The notes: generated by a model from the sequence alone, not told the origin. DNA of 64,000 nt from Amaranthus tricolor (GCF_026212465.1 NC_080057.1:14227619-14291618); one strand, 5' to 3'; counted from the first letter of the stretch, positions 36,122 through 50,795 are shown. Numbers and translations: made by a program.

Positions 36122-39100
36122 TTAGTGGAGCTTGATCATACCAAGTTCCAATCTCATCTTTTCATATTGTTCCCTAGGAAGTGGTTTGGTCAGAATATCA
36201 GCAACTTGTTCATTTGTGTTAACATGCTTCAATACAATATTTTTGTGTTCTACGTTATCCTTTAGAAAATGATGTCTAATGTGTATATGTTTAGCACGTG
36301 AATGATGCACTGGATCTTTAGATATACATATGGCACTAGTATTATCACAATAAATAGGAATGTATTCAACTTTAATACCAAAATCTCTAAGTTGCTGTTT
36401 TATCCAAAGCATTTGGGAACAGCAGGCTGCTGCTGCTACGTATTCAGCTTCTGCAGTGGATAATGCAACTGTGTTTTGTTTCTTGGAACTCCATGAAACT
36501 AAACATGAGCCAAGATATTGTACCATACCTGATGTACTTTTTCTATTAACAAGATCACCTGCATAATCTGCATCACTAAAACCTTTTAAATCATAAACAT
36601 CACATTTAGGATAAAATAGGGACAAGTCGTCTGTTCCCTTCAAATATCTCAAAATTCTCTTTACTGCCGTGAGATGTGATTCTTTAGGACTTGATTGAAA
36701 TCTAGCACATAAACCAACACTGAAAGAAATATCAGGTCTACTTGCAGTTAGATACAATAAAGAACCTATCATTCCTCTATACATGGTTTGATCTACGTTG
36801 GTCCCATTTAGGTCTTCATCTAGTCTAACATTGGTAGCCATAGGTGTATGGTTGGTTTTAGCATTGTTTAGTCCATATTTCTTAAGAAGTTCTTTGATAT
36901 ATTTTTGTTGATGAATAAAAATACCATTTTCAGTTTGTTTAATTTGCAAACCAAGAAAGAAATTTAATTCTCCCATCATGCTCATTTCAAATTCTGTACC
37001 CATAAGGTTAGCAAATTCTTTACATAACAAGTCATTAGTAGCACTAAAAATAATATCATCAACATAAATTTGAACAACCAAAATATTAGAACCTTTATTC
37101 TTAAAGAACAAGGTTTTGTCGATTTTTCCTCTTACAAAGTTATTTTGAATCAAAAACTTTGAAAGTCTTTCGTACCATTGTCTAGGAGCTTGCTTCAAGC
37201 CATATAGGGCTTTGTCAAGCTTGTAGACATGATTAGGACAAGAGGTATTTTCAAAACCTGGGGGTTGTTCCACAAAAACTTCTTCATCAAGATAACCATT
37301 CAAAAAAGCACATTTCACATCCATTTGATATAGTTTAAAATTCATAAATGCAGCAAAAGAAATTAAAATTCTAATGGCCTCTAACCTTGCTACTGGAGCA
37401 AATGTCTCGGTATAATCAATACCTTCTTGTTGATTGTAACCTTTAACCACAAGTCTAGCTTTATTTCTAACAATTATTCCATGCTCATCAAGCTTGTTCC
37501 GAAATACCCATTTCAAACCAATAACTTTCTTGTTTTTCGGTTTGGGTTCCAAGTGCCACACTTTATTTCTTTCAAACTCATTTAATTCATCTTGCATGGC
37601 AACTATCCAATCGGAATCCTTTAAAGCTTCCTCGTGATTTTTAGGTTCAAGTGATGATAGGAACGCAAAGTGTGCACAAAAGTTTCTCAATTGAGATCTA
37701 GTTTGTGTCCCCTTATTTATATCACTTACAATTGAATCAAGAGGATGATATCTTTTATACTTCCAAGGTTTAGGCACAAATTCTCTTGAAGGAACAGTAG
37801 CATGTTCTTGTTCAGCAACTTGATTGACATTTTGTTCAGCTACTGGATCATTTTGCTCATCTGTGGGAACAGCTGGATTGGGAACAGTCTGCTGATCCTG
37901 TTGTACTGGCAGTTCCTGGAATTGATCAGTTTCTTCTGCCTCTTCTTGTATCGACTGTTCACTTGCTGTTCCTTGATCTTGCACTTTGATTCCTTCATCT
38001 TCATCTTCCAAATTTGCAAGACCTATTTTAATATTACTTGTTTCCTGTTCACTTGTTGAAAAGTTAGTTTCATCAAAGATTATGTGAACTGACTCCTCTA
38101 CACACATTGTTCTCTTATTATAAACTCTGTAAGCTTTGCTTTGTGATGAATAACCTAGAAATACTGCCTCATCACTTCTTTCATCAAATTTACCTATGTT
38201 TCGTTTTCCATTCACATGAACAAAACATTTGCATCCAAATATACGAAAATAGGAAATATTTGGTTTAACACCTTTGAGCAATTCATAGGGTGTCTTTGAA
38301 GTGATTGGTCTAATTAGTACACGATTCAATGTATAGCATGCATTATTAACGGCTTCTGCCCAAAAATTCCTAGGTAGACCACTAGCAATCAACATGGTCC
38401 TAGCCATTTCTTCTAAGGTCCTATTTTTCCTTTCTACCACACCATTTTGTTGTGGTGTTCTAGGTGCGGAAAAATTGTGATTTATACCATGTTCATTGCA
38501 ATAATTCATGAAGTTTGAATTTTCAAATTCTTTCCCATGATCAGACCTAATGTGAACAATTTGATTATTGGTAGATTTTTGTGTTTTATTAGCAAAGGAA
38601 ACAAACTCATCAAAAGCTTCATCTTTGCTTGCCAAAAATAAGGTCCACGTGAATCTACTATAATCATCAATCAACAACAAACACATACTTTTTGCCACTA
38701 CGGCTTTGTGTTCTCATTGGTCCACATAAATCCATATGAATTAATTCTAATGGTCTAGTGGTAGTCACAACGTTCTTTGATTTAAAGGATGACCGCACTT
38801 GTTTTCCTTTAGCACAAGGATCACAAACTTCATTTTTAAGAAATTTTATTGCAGGTAATCCTCTTACTAGGTCTTTTGATCTTAAGGTGTTAATCAATGA
38901 ATAACTAGCATGACCTAGACGCTTGTGCCAAAGAAGTGGGTCTTCTTCAATAACACTTAAACACGTTAGACTGTTTCTGGGAACAGTGTCCAGGTCCACC
39001 ACATAGGTGTTCCCTTTTCTGATTCCCTCCAGCACAGGGTCTCCTGTACTGTTCCTAGAAATTATGCATTTTTCAGAAGTAAACTTAACAGAGTTACCTT

Positions 39101-39353
39101 TGTCGCAAAATTGAGAAATACTTAACAAATTGTGTTTTAAATTCTCAACTAAAAATACATTATCAATGGCATGGGAACTAGACCTTCCAACCTTTCCTTT
39201 GGCGATTATCTCACCCTTCATGTTGTCACCGAAGGTTACTGTTCCCCCATCATAGGCTTCAAGTGAGAGAAATTTAGATTTATCACCCGTCATATGCTTG
39301 GAACACCCACTGTCGAGATACCATGAGTTGTTCCCCCTCACTTGAACCTGCAA
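36122..39353 (-). pseudogene. pol: Copia pol: protease, integrase, RT, RNase H
   Basis: Minus strand. Protease has WYLDSGCSKHMTG near 39320. The GAG-pre-integrase zinc region reads LLWHKRLGHAS, then CDPCAKGK. The integrase core has Asp in MDLCGP, Asp in RSDHGKEF and Glu in NGVVERKNR. Reverse transcriptase has [15 protein letters not shown] and the YVDD active site. RNase H has [15 protein letters not shown] and YCDNTSA. The frame is open from 38698 to 36122, about 858 codons. One lesion splits it: in the integrase, after YVFVVD, a TGAT is duplicated (about 38664-38672), shifting the frame. Integrase-before-RT order defines Copia. Apart from the lesion every catalytic motif is present. Confidence 0.93.
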
Positions 39354-39359
39354 AGGAAA

Positions 39360-40109
39360 CTAATGGTTAGGTGCAGGAACCCATTCATCCTTGGGTTCCT
39401 TGTCGACAATATTTGAATCACATTTCTTAATCCATATTCGTTCGACATAATTTTTATTTGCTTTGACATGATGTTCCCTCTTTATACATTGATGTTTTAG
39501 GTGTCCACTTTTACCACAGAAGGAACATATTTTGCTACTAGGGAGATCTACATAGAACTTTTTCTTTTTATCATTCCTCATATAGCCTAGACCTTCTTTA
39601 CTTTTGGTTTTAGCATTTAGAATCCATTTGGGAATTTCATTGATTTTCCCTTTTCCTCTTAAGTTTATTTTATTTTTCAAATATTTATTTTCAATTTCAT
39701 AGGATTCTAATTTTGATTTCAACTTTTGAAATTCAGTGCTAACCATGTGAGTAGATATGTTGTTTGCATATTTACTTAATCCTAACAATCTATTTTGATT
39801 CATTTCAATATTAAGAAAGATAAATTCCTGTTTCAATTTCTCAATTGTCTCTTTTAAAACAACATTCTGATCTAGCAAATTAAAAAATCTGTTTTGTACA
39901 TCTACTCTAAATGAATTTAGATAGGATATATGATCCTTGTTTGAGTTGAGGTCTTTCTCGATTTGGAGACACTTGGTATTCTGTTTTTCTAATTTTTCAT
40001 GTGTCTCCAAGAGCAATTTAATCAATTTATTCTTACTGAGTTTAGACAATTGTTTAGGGAGTGAGATAGAAGACATTACCTCTTCCATGCGCTCGTTCAT
40101 CTTCAACAT
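39360..40109 (-). pseudogene. gag: C-terminal gag fragment with zinc knuckle
   Basis: A 249-codon minus-strand frame. It is mainly coiled-coil (Leu/Lys/Glu heptads such as LIKLLLETHEKLEKQN), then a CX2CX4HX4C zinc knuckle (CSFCGKSGHLKHQC, about 39487-39528). The N-terminal capsid domain of Copia gag is missing: only about 50 nt separate the ATG from the PBS. The frame ends in TAG at 39360-39362, and the same frame continues in protease, so a single stop separates gag and pol. Confidence 0.85.
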
Positions 40110-40162
40110 CTTTCCAGGGAACAGGATACTGCTCTCAGGGTTTCCTGATTAAATGAGGAACA

Positions 40163-40176
40163 GGGCTCTGATACCA
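40163..40176 (-). other. Primer-binding site (initiator Met tRNA type)
   Basis: The minus strand reads TGGTATCAGAGCCC two bases after the LTR end, complementary to the 3' end of plant initiator methionine tRNA. Confidence 0.9.
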
Positions 40177-40178
40177 AT

Positions 40179-41580
<1,402 letters not shown>

Positions 41581-42468
41581 GGATATGAGGTTCTTGATTT
41601 AATTATGTGATTCTTGGAAATATTAAAAATGATGAATTAAATTGTCTATATTTTTGTAGTAGTTGGAAATACAAAGGAAACTAAGGAAGTAATGGAAGTT
41701 ATTAATCTTTAAGAGAAATTGAACAAAAGCATGGTAATAAAATCTTGAACACATATTGGAGAATTAGATTAAAATATGAATAAATTTGTAATGATTTTGT
41801 AATGTTAGGATAGAATCTGAGTTAAGCTATGGTCTTAGGAGGAGATGTAATAAGTTATATGTTAGATTAGTTGTGTCGAACACTCTAGTGTGATGTTGTG
41901 ATTTTTTTATGCTCTAGGAGACGTTTTCGCTAAGGATCTCTTCTAGTTGAAAGTTGTGGTTGGACTCGACTCGTTAAAGCAAAGTTCTAGGTGAGTAGTA
42001 GCAGTCCCATAAAGAGGGTATGGCCAAACTATTGTTTGAAATATTTTTATCAAAGTTGTTTTGAAATTTATAATTATCGAAGAAGATTTTTGGTTGATGA
42101 TTATGTTGATATTGTTATATGGTCAATGGATCGGGCTCACGAGCTGGTCATTGATGGACTAAAGTAGCGTTGTCTATCTACTTCCCTATTTTGAGGTGAT
42201 TTATCATTCACATATTGATTAGCCTCACCCGAGAGTGACATAACCTTAAAGCTATGAATGTTCCTCTCAACTAGACTCCTAGTGCGCACAAAGATCTAGG
42301 TACTGATGTTTCTTTTAAATCTTCTATTTTGATTAATCATGCTTGTTTGTTTTGGATTGCTTCTGCTCATTCAATCAAATCTGACTCCTTATTGTTTCTA
42401 TCTTTTAGACTACTTACAGATCGGTACCAGTAGGGAACAATGGGGTTGAAGATTTGATTAGAGTATGC

Positions 42469-43489
42469 TCATAGCTACATTTTATCTTTATTTTTACCCC
42501 TATAAGTGGCTTGTTTAGTGTGAGGAAACTACATGTTATCGCATTGGTTTATTGGATTTTACGCTTGTTTTGTTGCATTGGTATTTTATTTCATTTCAGG
42601 ATCTAATCATCTACACCAAGCACAAACTAGCCCTTTTGGTTGCATACATTGCTCACCTAAACACCAAGGGCTCAAAGAAGTGAAACATCATGAGCTAAGC
42701 CACAAGAACAAGCCCCAAAGAAGCCAAAATAGATCCACTCGACCAGAATAGACTCAAGCCAAGGTGGTTGGAGCAGCATTGCCCGAGTCAGAAGCTGAGA
42801 ATTACACATCTGACGCTCGCTTGACCGGTCGAGCAAGTTGGCTCGGGTCGAGCAAAATGCATTCACATTTTCAAAAGCTTCTAATCAACAGCAGGATTTA
42901 ATTCAAGAGCACCGTACATCCGCTCGATTGGTTGAGCACAATGGCTCGGATCGAGCAGAGCTGAATTTTACATTATGTCCAATTTTTAAAGTTTTTGATG
43001 TTGGACCTGATGGTGGCTCGACGGGTCGAGCAAGATTCGCTTGAGTCGAGCGAAATGGACGGCAGCAGCATGTGCGATCTTTTTAAAGCATCATTTGAGG
43101 TAGTTAAGTATGTTTAGGAAGCTTTTGTTTCTCGGGAGAGAACATTAGTACTTATGATACGTTCTTCCCTATGATAAAATATCCATGACCTTAAGTTAAC
43201 GTTTAGTAAACACTACTTTGGTGAGAGAGCCAAGCCTATGCCTCTTAGCTTATTGATCATTTTATCCTTGCTTTTAGTTCATTGTATCCTTATTTACTTT
43301 TATGCTTTAAGTACTTTTAATTGCTTGTTTTAATTATTTCTATCTCCAAACATCATATTATACGTTTTTGAACACACTAATCGATCGAGAAACTATTAAG
43401 TTAACCCCCACTCCTTGTGAATTCGACCCGTACTTGCCGACGTACTACGCTACGCCGTGCAATTGCGGTATTACTATTGAAGGACGTAC
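42469..43489 (+). mobile_element. LTR-like insert inside gypsy 5' LTR, unit A
   Basis: Absent from the partner LTR, which runs straight from GAGTATGC to GGAAGATATG (48353-48369). The end of the insert, with CCCCCACTCCTTGTGAATTCG then GTGCAATTGCGG, resembles the 3' ends of Tat/Athila-type gypsy LTRs, so it may be a solo LTR or fragment. Three GCTCG-rich blocks occur at 42805-43060. No clear target duplication. Confidence 0.6.
42805..43060. repeat. GGTCGAGC / GCTCG block repeats, unit A
   Basis: Three blocks about 105 bp apart (near 42808, 42920 and 43015). Each has a pair of GCTCG...GTCGAGC inverted words, such as GACCGGTCGAGCAAG then GGCTCGGGTCGAGCA. GC-rich against an AT-rich background. 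Confidence 0.75.
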
Positions 43490-43745
43490 TGGAAGATATG
43501 TTGGATTTGTGTATGTATTGAAGTTGTAGTGTCCGTATTGGGCTTTAGTAAGTGTGTAGTAGATTTGATTAAGTTGACTATTTTGGACTTTGGTTTAGAT
43601 GTTTTGTTTTGAGATTAGTTATTACAATTAAGTTTAGGTCTTGTGATCCTTTTTACGAGTAATTATTTGTGATATAAGTTCTTTGGGCTAGTAAACCCCG
43701 TGATGACCTGTCTTATTTGGTGAACCGATAAGTCGGGTTGTTACA

Positions 43746-45368
43746 ATTGGTATTAGAGCCAACCTGCGACCGTGGCTAATCCTTAGGGTTAGTTCACCTA
43801 GTGGGCATACAATCTTAGGAGGAAGGAAAGTGCGATTTAAGGACAAAGACTCTAGGATATGCGATCATGAGAAGACTAAACAATAGGTGATGCTTGGACC
43901 TAGGTGTTTAAGTTTGGTAGCTTTTTCTAGGACATATAGGAAGTGAGGTGAGAGGATTAGGGGATAAAACAAGGAACGCTTTAATGATTAATCGTGTTGG
44001 TAAGAAGACTTTGTTCATCGATGCTATGTTTGAAGCGTTATGTGACAAGTTCTTTAAGCTTATTATTGTTTCTTGTTGGTTGTTGCTTGAGTATTTATGT
44101 ATTTATGATCCTCGATTGTAAAATATGCATGCCACCCTTCTAATCAATATTGTGTCTCTATTAATTATTGTTTGTTGATCAACGATGAGGACTATATATT
44201 GATACATGAATGCGAGGACAATATAGTTGCAAAGTATCTAGTGCTTTTGGTTTAAGAGAGTTGAAGTTTGATGATGTGCTATCGTAGTAGAAGGTTTAGT
44301 GACGACAAGGTAAATAAGCGTATTGTTTGGAAAGCCTAGGTAAGAGTATAAAATAAAGAATTAGTGCTAGATAGTGAATAAACTCTAATAGGACAATGGA
44401 TTTTTTTTATTATTGGATCTTGCCTTATATTGAGGAATTAGACTAGTTCGTTTGGAGAAATTAAGTTTTATAAATAAAATGTTGGAGATTATCGTTAAGA
44501 ATGTATGAAGCTCTTTTGCATGTTGGATGGACTAAACACAATTTACAGATGGAGTGCCATGTGAAAACTTGAAGTTCTATATTATGTACAATTTGGTAAT
44601 CAAGCATTAGGATATATGTATAGGAATTAATCGGAGTTGTTTTAAAGAATTTGGAGTTCAATTGTGATTGCTGATATTTTATGGTTTTTACATTATTAAG
44701 ATGGTATTCGATATTAATGATGTTGGGCTATGTTTAATTGAGGTTGTTAAACTAAGGAAGTCATTTAGTAGTATAGTGAGTACCGTATATATGACTTTAG
44801 TGGTTACATTTTGATGTTTAGTAGTATTGGAGATGATATTAAGCAAAGAGTTGTGTATAATATATGTATCAGAACCTTGTGGAAAAAGGAATCTTTTAAC
44901 AATAAGTGAATATAATAATTCTAAGGGTTCGTGTCTAAAAAAAAAGGGAAGAATACACGGTTAAAGATTGACTATGATCTAAAGTTAATTTAATGATTTG
45001 AGGAGTAAGATGGATATTGTTCGATAAGGATAAGTTTTGGGGTTCCATAATGTTCTTATTAAAATCGGTGTATATTGGTTGACTTTGGTAAGTAGCAATT
45101 TTGTGTAGTGCGATTATTATCAAATATTGGGTTTGGCATTACTTTATATAAGGTTTATTATGATTATAATTGTCTGGTAGGAGGGTATGTTAAGTGTTAT
45201 GAACCTACGTGATCCTTGAGCGCATCGGAGAGGTAGCCTATCGTCTCGCTTTACCAGCATCCTTTGATCAAGTGCGTGTCGTGTTCCACTTATTTCAACT
45301 GAGACAATACATCAAAGATGACTCACACGTTCTCCGATCCGAGTAGTTAACCTTTGATGACACCTAGT
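43746..45368 (+). mobile_element. Gypsy internal region, deleted, unit A
   Basis: Only 1.6 kb lies between the LTRs. It begins with a PBS-like ATTGGTATTAGAGCC and continues as leader-like non-coding sequence. The only pol trace is 45206-45346. Most gag and pol is gone, so the element is a non-autonomous deletion derivative. Confidence 0.75.
45206..45346 (+). pseudogene. Gypsy integrase C-terminal relic, unit A
   Basis: The + frame reads YVILERIGEVAYRLALPASF, then VFHLFQLRQYIKDDSHVL and stop. This is the conserved end of Ty3/gypsy integrase (the ILERIG-VAYRLALP...VFHVS-LRKY motif) of Tekay/Del-type chromoviruses. About 46 codons only; the chromodomain is absent. Confidence 0.85.
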
Positions 45369-46988
45369 TGTAATAGCCCTATTTTTAAACCTCTTTTAAT
45401 CTTGGCTTAAATAGCCTTGAGTATGGATTAGTGCTAGTAACTTATCTAGTTATTTATCCTTAAGTGCCAAGCATAATGAGAGTTTAATTTTTAAAACTCT
45501 TAAGTTTAAATAAACTAAGTCTTGTTTTGTTAAATGTTATATTTAAAATAAAGATTTCAATGTACTTAATTTTATCAAAGTTAACTTTATCCTTCTAAAC
45601 TTGGTTGATTTGATAAATATATTAATTTGATTTATTATTATAAAACTTTATATTATTCGCAAATGTCTTCACAAACTATGTTGACAAAAGCTTATTTTAG
45701 TTCTTTAATAAAAGTACTTATATTTGAATCTAAAGAAAATATATTCATCTAAATAAAAAGATTATGAAAACGCTTTTATAATGATATTATAGTCTTTTTG
45801 GTATTTAAAAAAAAGTTTTGATTATGGTTTTATATTAGTTTTAAAGCAAATATATCATTTCCTAAAAACAAGGATTTTAGATTTTCACTTGAAACTATTA
45901 TGTGACTTCTAAAATTATTTTAAAATAGTAAATGAGTATATTTTGATCTCATCTTTTATCATATCATCCACATGCATGTTATTGAAGATACCAAACCATT
46001 AGATTGAGGTAACTTGTGGTATAATTAAAGAAAAGAGTGTAGAGTTTTACAAAGGTCAGGTTTAGTGACAGTTTTGCAGGGTATGAAAGACACCCTAATT
46101 TACCTAAGCTATACCCTATATAATTGAGTGCTACCACTTGAAAACGTTTTCTAACACTTTAAGCTTTCTATAGGTACTTGCATGACCTTATATTCTTCCA
46201 GAAATGAGAGATTCATCCCCATCTTTCTACCCCTTCACCTCAACAGTTTTTGGCAGCTTATATACCATCAATAAATCATCATTTCTCCCAAGTTCTCTCA
46301 ATAAGTGCCTCATATTTTTATACATAATATTGTAGACATCCTAAACTTTCCATTGAGAACTATTTTGGGTTTAGGAACATCATTAAGTACTTAAACATAA
46401 GTGTGAAATATAAATATTATAAAGTCATTTTGGGTTAATGAATTAGTATTTTTTTTTTTTGATTTTTTAGCCTTCCTCCTTTTTCCTTATTCTTTTATTT
46501 TGGTCACATAAACCAAAACCCATTTGCATTATCTACTCATTTGAAAGAACTCAAACAAAGTAGCCCATGTCTTCTTCTTTGTCTCGCAATTTTTTCTCTG
46601 AAAATGGCTAATCAATGTTGAAATTCTTCAACAAACAATCATTCATCTTCTACATTTGAGTTTCGTAAGCCTTCGATTTTGAGGGAACAAGACAGGTATA
46701 ACATGTCTCCTTCTTTTCCTCTTTACGTTTATGTATAATAGCAATAGCACCAATTCTTTCTATCCAATTTCATTCTTTCTTCTGAAAGTTTTGAACCCTT
46801 ACAGCAGCACATGATATGTTTTATGACTCAAATGAATACAACAACACAACCCCTGGTTTGGCTCGACAACAACGGGTTTCTTGCCTTCTCTTGATTCGAA
46901 AAATCAGCAATTGTTTTTGGTCTCTAGTTACTAAAAATCTATAGAGGTATTAACACTTTTCTCTCCTCATTCAATTAATCCTTGTTTT

Positions 46989-47059
<71 letters not shown>

Positions 47060-48612
47060 TCTATCACATTTTATTACCTTATTGTGTCTTACCTGGTTCT
47101 CATCAAAGAATCATCATGTTATAACATTAATTGATTGATTTCAAATAATTGTATACTTGTTTCAATTAGAATCGATGGACCTTTTGATGTTAAGTATTGA
47201 TTTGGTGGATCTTGAGATGATTGTGTTGGGTTAAAGAAATGTTGGGATTATGTATTTGATTTGAAGAATAGTTATAAAGATTAATTGTAGATAATTTAAT
47301 ATTTTTAGATGAAGTATTAGATTTTTGTGCACTTGAGGATTGTAGATTAGAATACTTATTTTTGTGGTTAATAAAATTTGCATATTGAAAAATAAGGATT
47401 GTGGATAAAATACTGTTAAATATAGGCTTCGTTAAGAAATATTTGAATGTGATGAAGTATTGAATAATTGGAGTTCTTTATTTAATTATGTGATTTTTGG
47501 AAGTATTGATAATGATGAGTTAAAATGTCTATATTTTTGCAATAGTTGGAAATACAAAGGAAACTAAGGAAGTTATGAAAGTTGTTAATCTTTAAGAAAA
47601 ATTGAACAGGAGCATGGTTATAAAATCTTGAACACACATTGGGGAATTACATAAAAATATGCATAATTTGTAATGATTTGAAATGTTAGGATAGAATTTG
47701 AGTTAAGCTATGGTCTTAGGAGGAGATGTAATAAGTTATAAGTTAGATTAGCTGTATCGAACGCTCTAGGGTTATGTTGTGATTTTGTTATGCATAGGAG
47801 ACGTTTTTGCTAAGGATCTCTTCTAGTTTAAAGCTATGGTTGGACTCAACTCGTTAAAGCAAAGTTCTAGGTAAGTAGTAGCAGTCTCTTAAAAAGGGTT
47901 TGGCAAGACTATTCTTTGAAATATTTTTGTCAAAGTTTTTTCGAAATTTATAATTATCGAAGCAAATTTGTGGTTGATTGATTATGTTGATATTGTTATA
48001 TGGTTAATGTATCGGGCTCACGAGCTAGTCATTGACGGAGTCGAGTAGCGTTGTCTCTCTACTCCCCTATTTCAAGGTGAAATATCATTTAAATATTGAT
48101 TAGCCTCACCTGAGAGTGACATTTCTTTACAGCTATGGATGTTCCTCTAAACTAGACTCCTAGTGCGCATAAAGATCCAGGAAATAATGTTGCTTTTAAA
48201 TTTGCTATTTTGATTAATCATGTTTATTTGTTTTGGATTACTTCTGCTATTTTGATTAATCATTCAGTCAAATCTAACTCCCTGTTGTTTCTATCTTTTA
48301 AACTGCTTACAGATCGGTACCAATCGGGAACGATAAATGAAGAACTGATTAGAGTATGCGTGGAAGATATGTTGGATTAGTGTATGTATTGGAGTTATAG
48401 TGTCCGTATTGGGCTTTAGTGTGTTGTAGATTTGATTATGTTGACAATTATGGACTTTGATTTAGATGTTTGGTTTTGAGATTAGTTATTACAATTAAGT
48501 TTAGGTCTTGTGATATTTTTTACGAGTAATTATTTGAGATATGAGTTCTTTGGGTTAGTAAATCCCGTAATGACCTGTCTTATTTGGTCAACCGATAAGT
48601 CAAGTTGTTACA
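45369..48612 (+). repeat. Gypsy 3' LTR, unit A
   Basis: 3244 bp, from TGTAATAGCCC to GTTGTTACA (TG...CA). It has (TA)n at 46992-47057. The block 45910-46320 matches 3170-3560. No coding content. Confidence 0.8.
46992..47057. repeat. (TA)n microsatellite, unit A second tract
   Basis: 66 bp of TA; 90 bp in unit B. Confidence 0.98.
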
Positions 48613-48784
48613 TTTGCAGCCTTTGAAAGAAGGAAAATAATGGCACATAATCAATTAGAGGAAGAACTCCAAAGGGGATATAATCAATTAACGACGGATA
48701 ATTACAATGCATATATGCGACAGCCGACAAATAGCACAAGAAAGAAAACAATTTGTGTTAAGTTTCAATCACATTTTAATCAAT

Positions 48785-50795
48785 AGCACAAGATAGATAC
48801 AACCAAGGCTTAGAGCAGATGAGGTGTTCTATCAAATAGGTGCAGCTGAAGCTCAGTGCAGATGAGCTATGCTATCCTGTTTACACCTACAACTACAACC
48901 AAGTCCAAGCTTCCAATTCACACAAAAACAATTACATCAGAGTATTTTGTTCTCATGTTTGCAGATGTCATGAGGAACACGTGCTTATAGTTAGTTGTGC
49001 AATAGGAAGGTTGTTAGTCTAATCAGATTGTATAAGTTGTTAGCAAAGTTGTTAGGAGGTAGTTATAGGTGTAACTAAGTCTTGTATTGAAGGGGTCTGT
49101 CTATATATAGACTTTCCTTACCTATTGTAAAGATTAATCTTTCTGTACTGAATAAAATGAATTTCTTCTTGATCTTCCGATTCTCATTCTTTTCACAGAA
49201 ATTTAATATGGTATCAGAGCTTTTATGCTCATCCAAGAATCGATCCATTTTCCTTTCCCTTTATTCATCTCTTCTGAGTAACACAGAGGCAATATCAATA
49301 GTTTGTTTTGCTATATGCACCTGTTTTTTTTCTATTCTGTAAAGAAAAGAGATGATTAATTAAAGCAGTAACTCACAAAACACATAGATTGTTAACATTG
49401 TACTTTCTCCATCTGTGTACTTTCTCCATCCCTTTGACAGTAGCCAAAAGATTGTTAACATTGTGTTTTCTGAAAGGGGCTTTTCAAATTGGAAAAGAGT
49501 CATAACTATTGCTCTTTCAAGAAGAAACAAATTAGGGTTTGTCGATGGCACCCTAAGTAGACCAAGTAGTAACTTAGCAGCAAGAACATGGGATAGAGTA
49601 GACAAAGTTGTTATAGGATGGATTATAGGGGTTCTTAAATATTCAATTGGAAACAGCATTTGATCATTAAAGACTTCTAAAGAAATATGGGATGAACTAG
49701 GAGAAAGATAAGGTCAGAGTTTCAAATGCACAAATGTTATCTGTAAAAGAAGACTTAAATGCACTGGTTCAGACACCAAAAATGAGTACATTAGAATTCT
49801 TTACCAAAATCAAAACCCTATAGGATGAGTTTAATGGATTAAACCCTATTCCTAAATGTACTTGCACTACTGCTAGGTAACTAATCGTGATGTGGCCAAG
49901 AAAATGTTTAAGATGCAACAGAATAACAAAGTTATTAGTTTTCTCATGAAGCTTGACAAGAGGTATAAGCAAGTCAAGAGTAACATGCTTAGGATGCCAG
50001 ACTTACCCACAACAACACAAGCCTATAGAATTATATTACAAGAGGAAAGATCACTTGCAATTCAGCACTAGTGGAGGTAGTCTAAATGAGACTATGGCAT
50101 GTAGGGAAGACAAAAGGAAATATTATGAAAGAGGGAACAACAAAACCAGTACTCAGAATGTCACAAAAACAAGAAACTAAATCTTTGGTGTGATCATTGC
50201 AAGATTAAAGGTCACATAAAAGAGAAATACTAGAAGATCATTACTTACCTTGTAAACCATACGTCTAGTACTTGAAAAAGGAAAAATCACAAAATTAGTA
50301 CACATGCAAATGCAGATAGCGCACAAGAAGAAACAAAAGGATATGTTAGTGCTAAATTTACTCATGATCAGTACCAACAGTTCCTAGACATAATGAGCAA
50401 AGATGAGCCTAAAGCTAGTATAACTGATGCTTATTCTAGTCAACTAACAAGTACTTTATGTTTATTAGCACATAGTATAAACTTAGGATTATAGATAGTG
50501 GAACTTCAGACCATATGTGTCATGACATTCACCAATTTACTAACTATAGTTTTATTGAGAAAGGAAATATGAAGTAACAATACCTGATGGCACAAGATTG
50601 AAAATAAGATATAAAGGCACAGTCATATTGCATAATGGAATAACCTTACATAATATCTAGTTTTTACCAAAATTCAAGTATAATCTCATATTGGTTAGTA
50701 AATTGTCATCATATATAAATTGCAAAATTTTCTTTACTCTACATGGATGTTATATTGAGGAAACCTTGATGAAGAAGCCTTGGCTTCTTGGTGAA
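48785..50795 (+). mobile_element. Copia-2, 5' half (truncated by duplication), unit A
   Basis: A 5' LTR at about 48785-49197 is recognised by its match to 63642-63757 (AAGGCTTAGAGCA, CTCAGTGCAGATGAG, CCTGTTTACA). The PBS TGGTATCAGAGC is at 49209-49220. Decayed gag follows, then a zinc knuckle at 50189-50230 whose last Cys is Tyr and which is followed by TAG. Protease has RIIDSGTSDHMCHD at about 50485-50526. The element stops abruptly at 50795, the duplication breakpoint. Confidence 0.85.
49415..50250 (+). pseudogene. gag: Copia-2 gag (UBN2 type), unit A
   Basis: The frame 49415-49663 reads GFSNWKRVITIALSRRNKLG followed by FVDGTLSRP, the start of Copia UBN2-type gag. Later pieces are in several frames with stops. 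The nucleic-acid-binding zinc knuckle CDHCKIKGHIKEKY has lost its fourth ligand (Cys to Tyr). Non-functional. Confidence 0.8.

Noticed and set aside
42533..43044. Short frames duplicated at 52492-53003
   Set aside because: They lie in an LTR-like insert with GCTCG repeats; identity comes from the tandem duplication.
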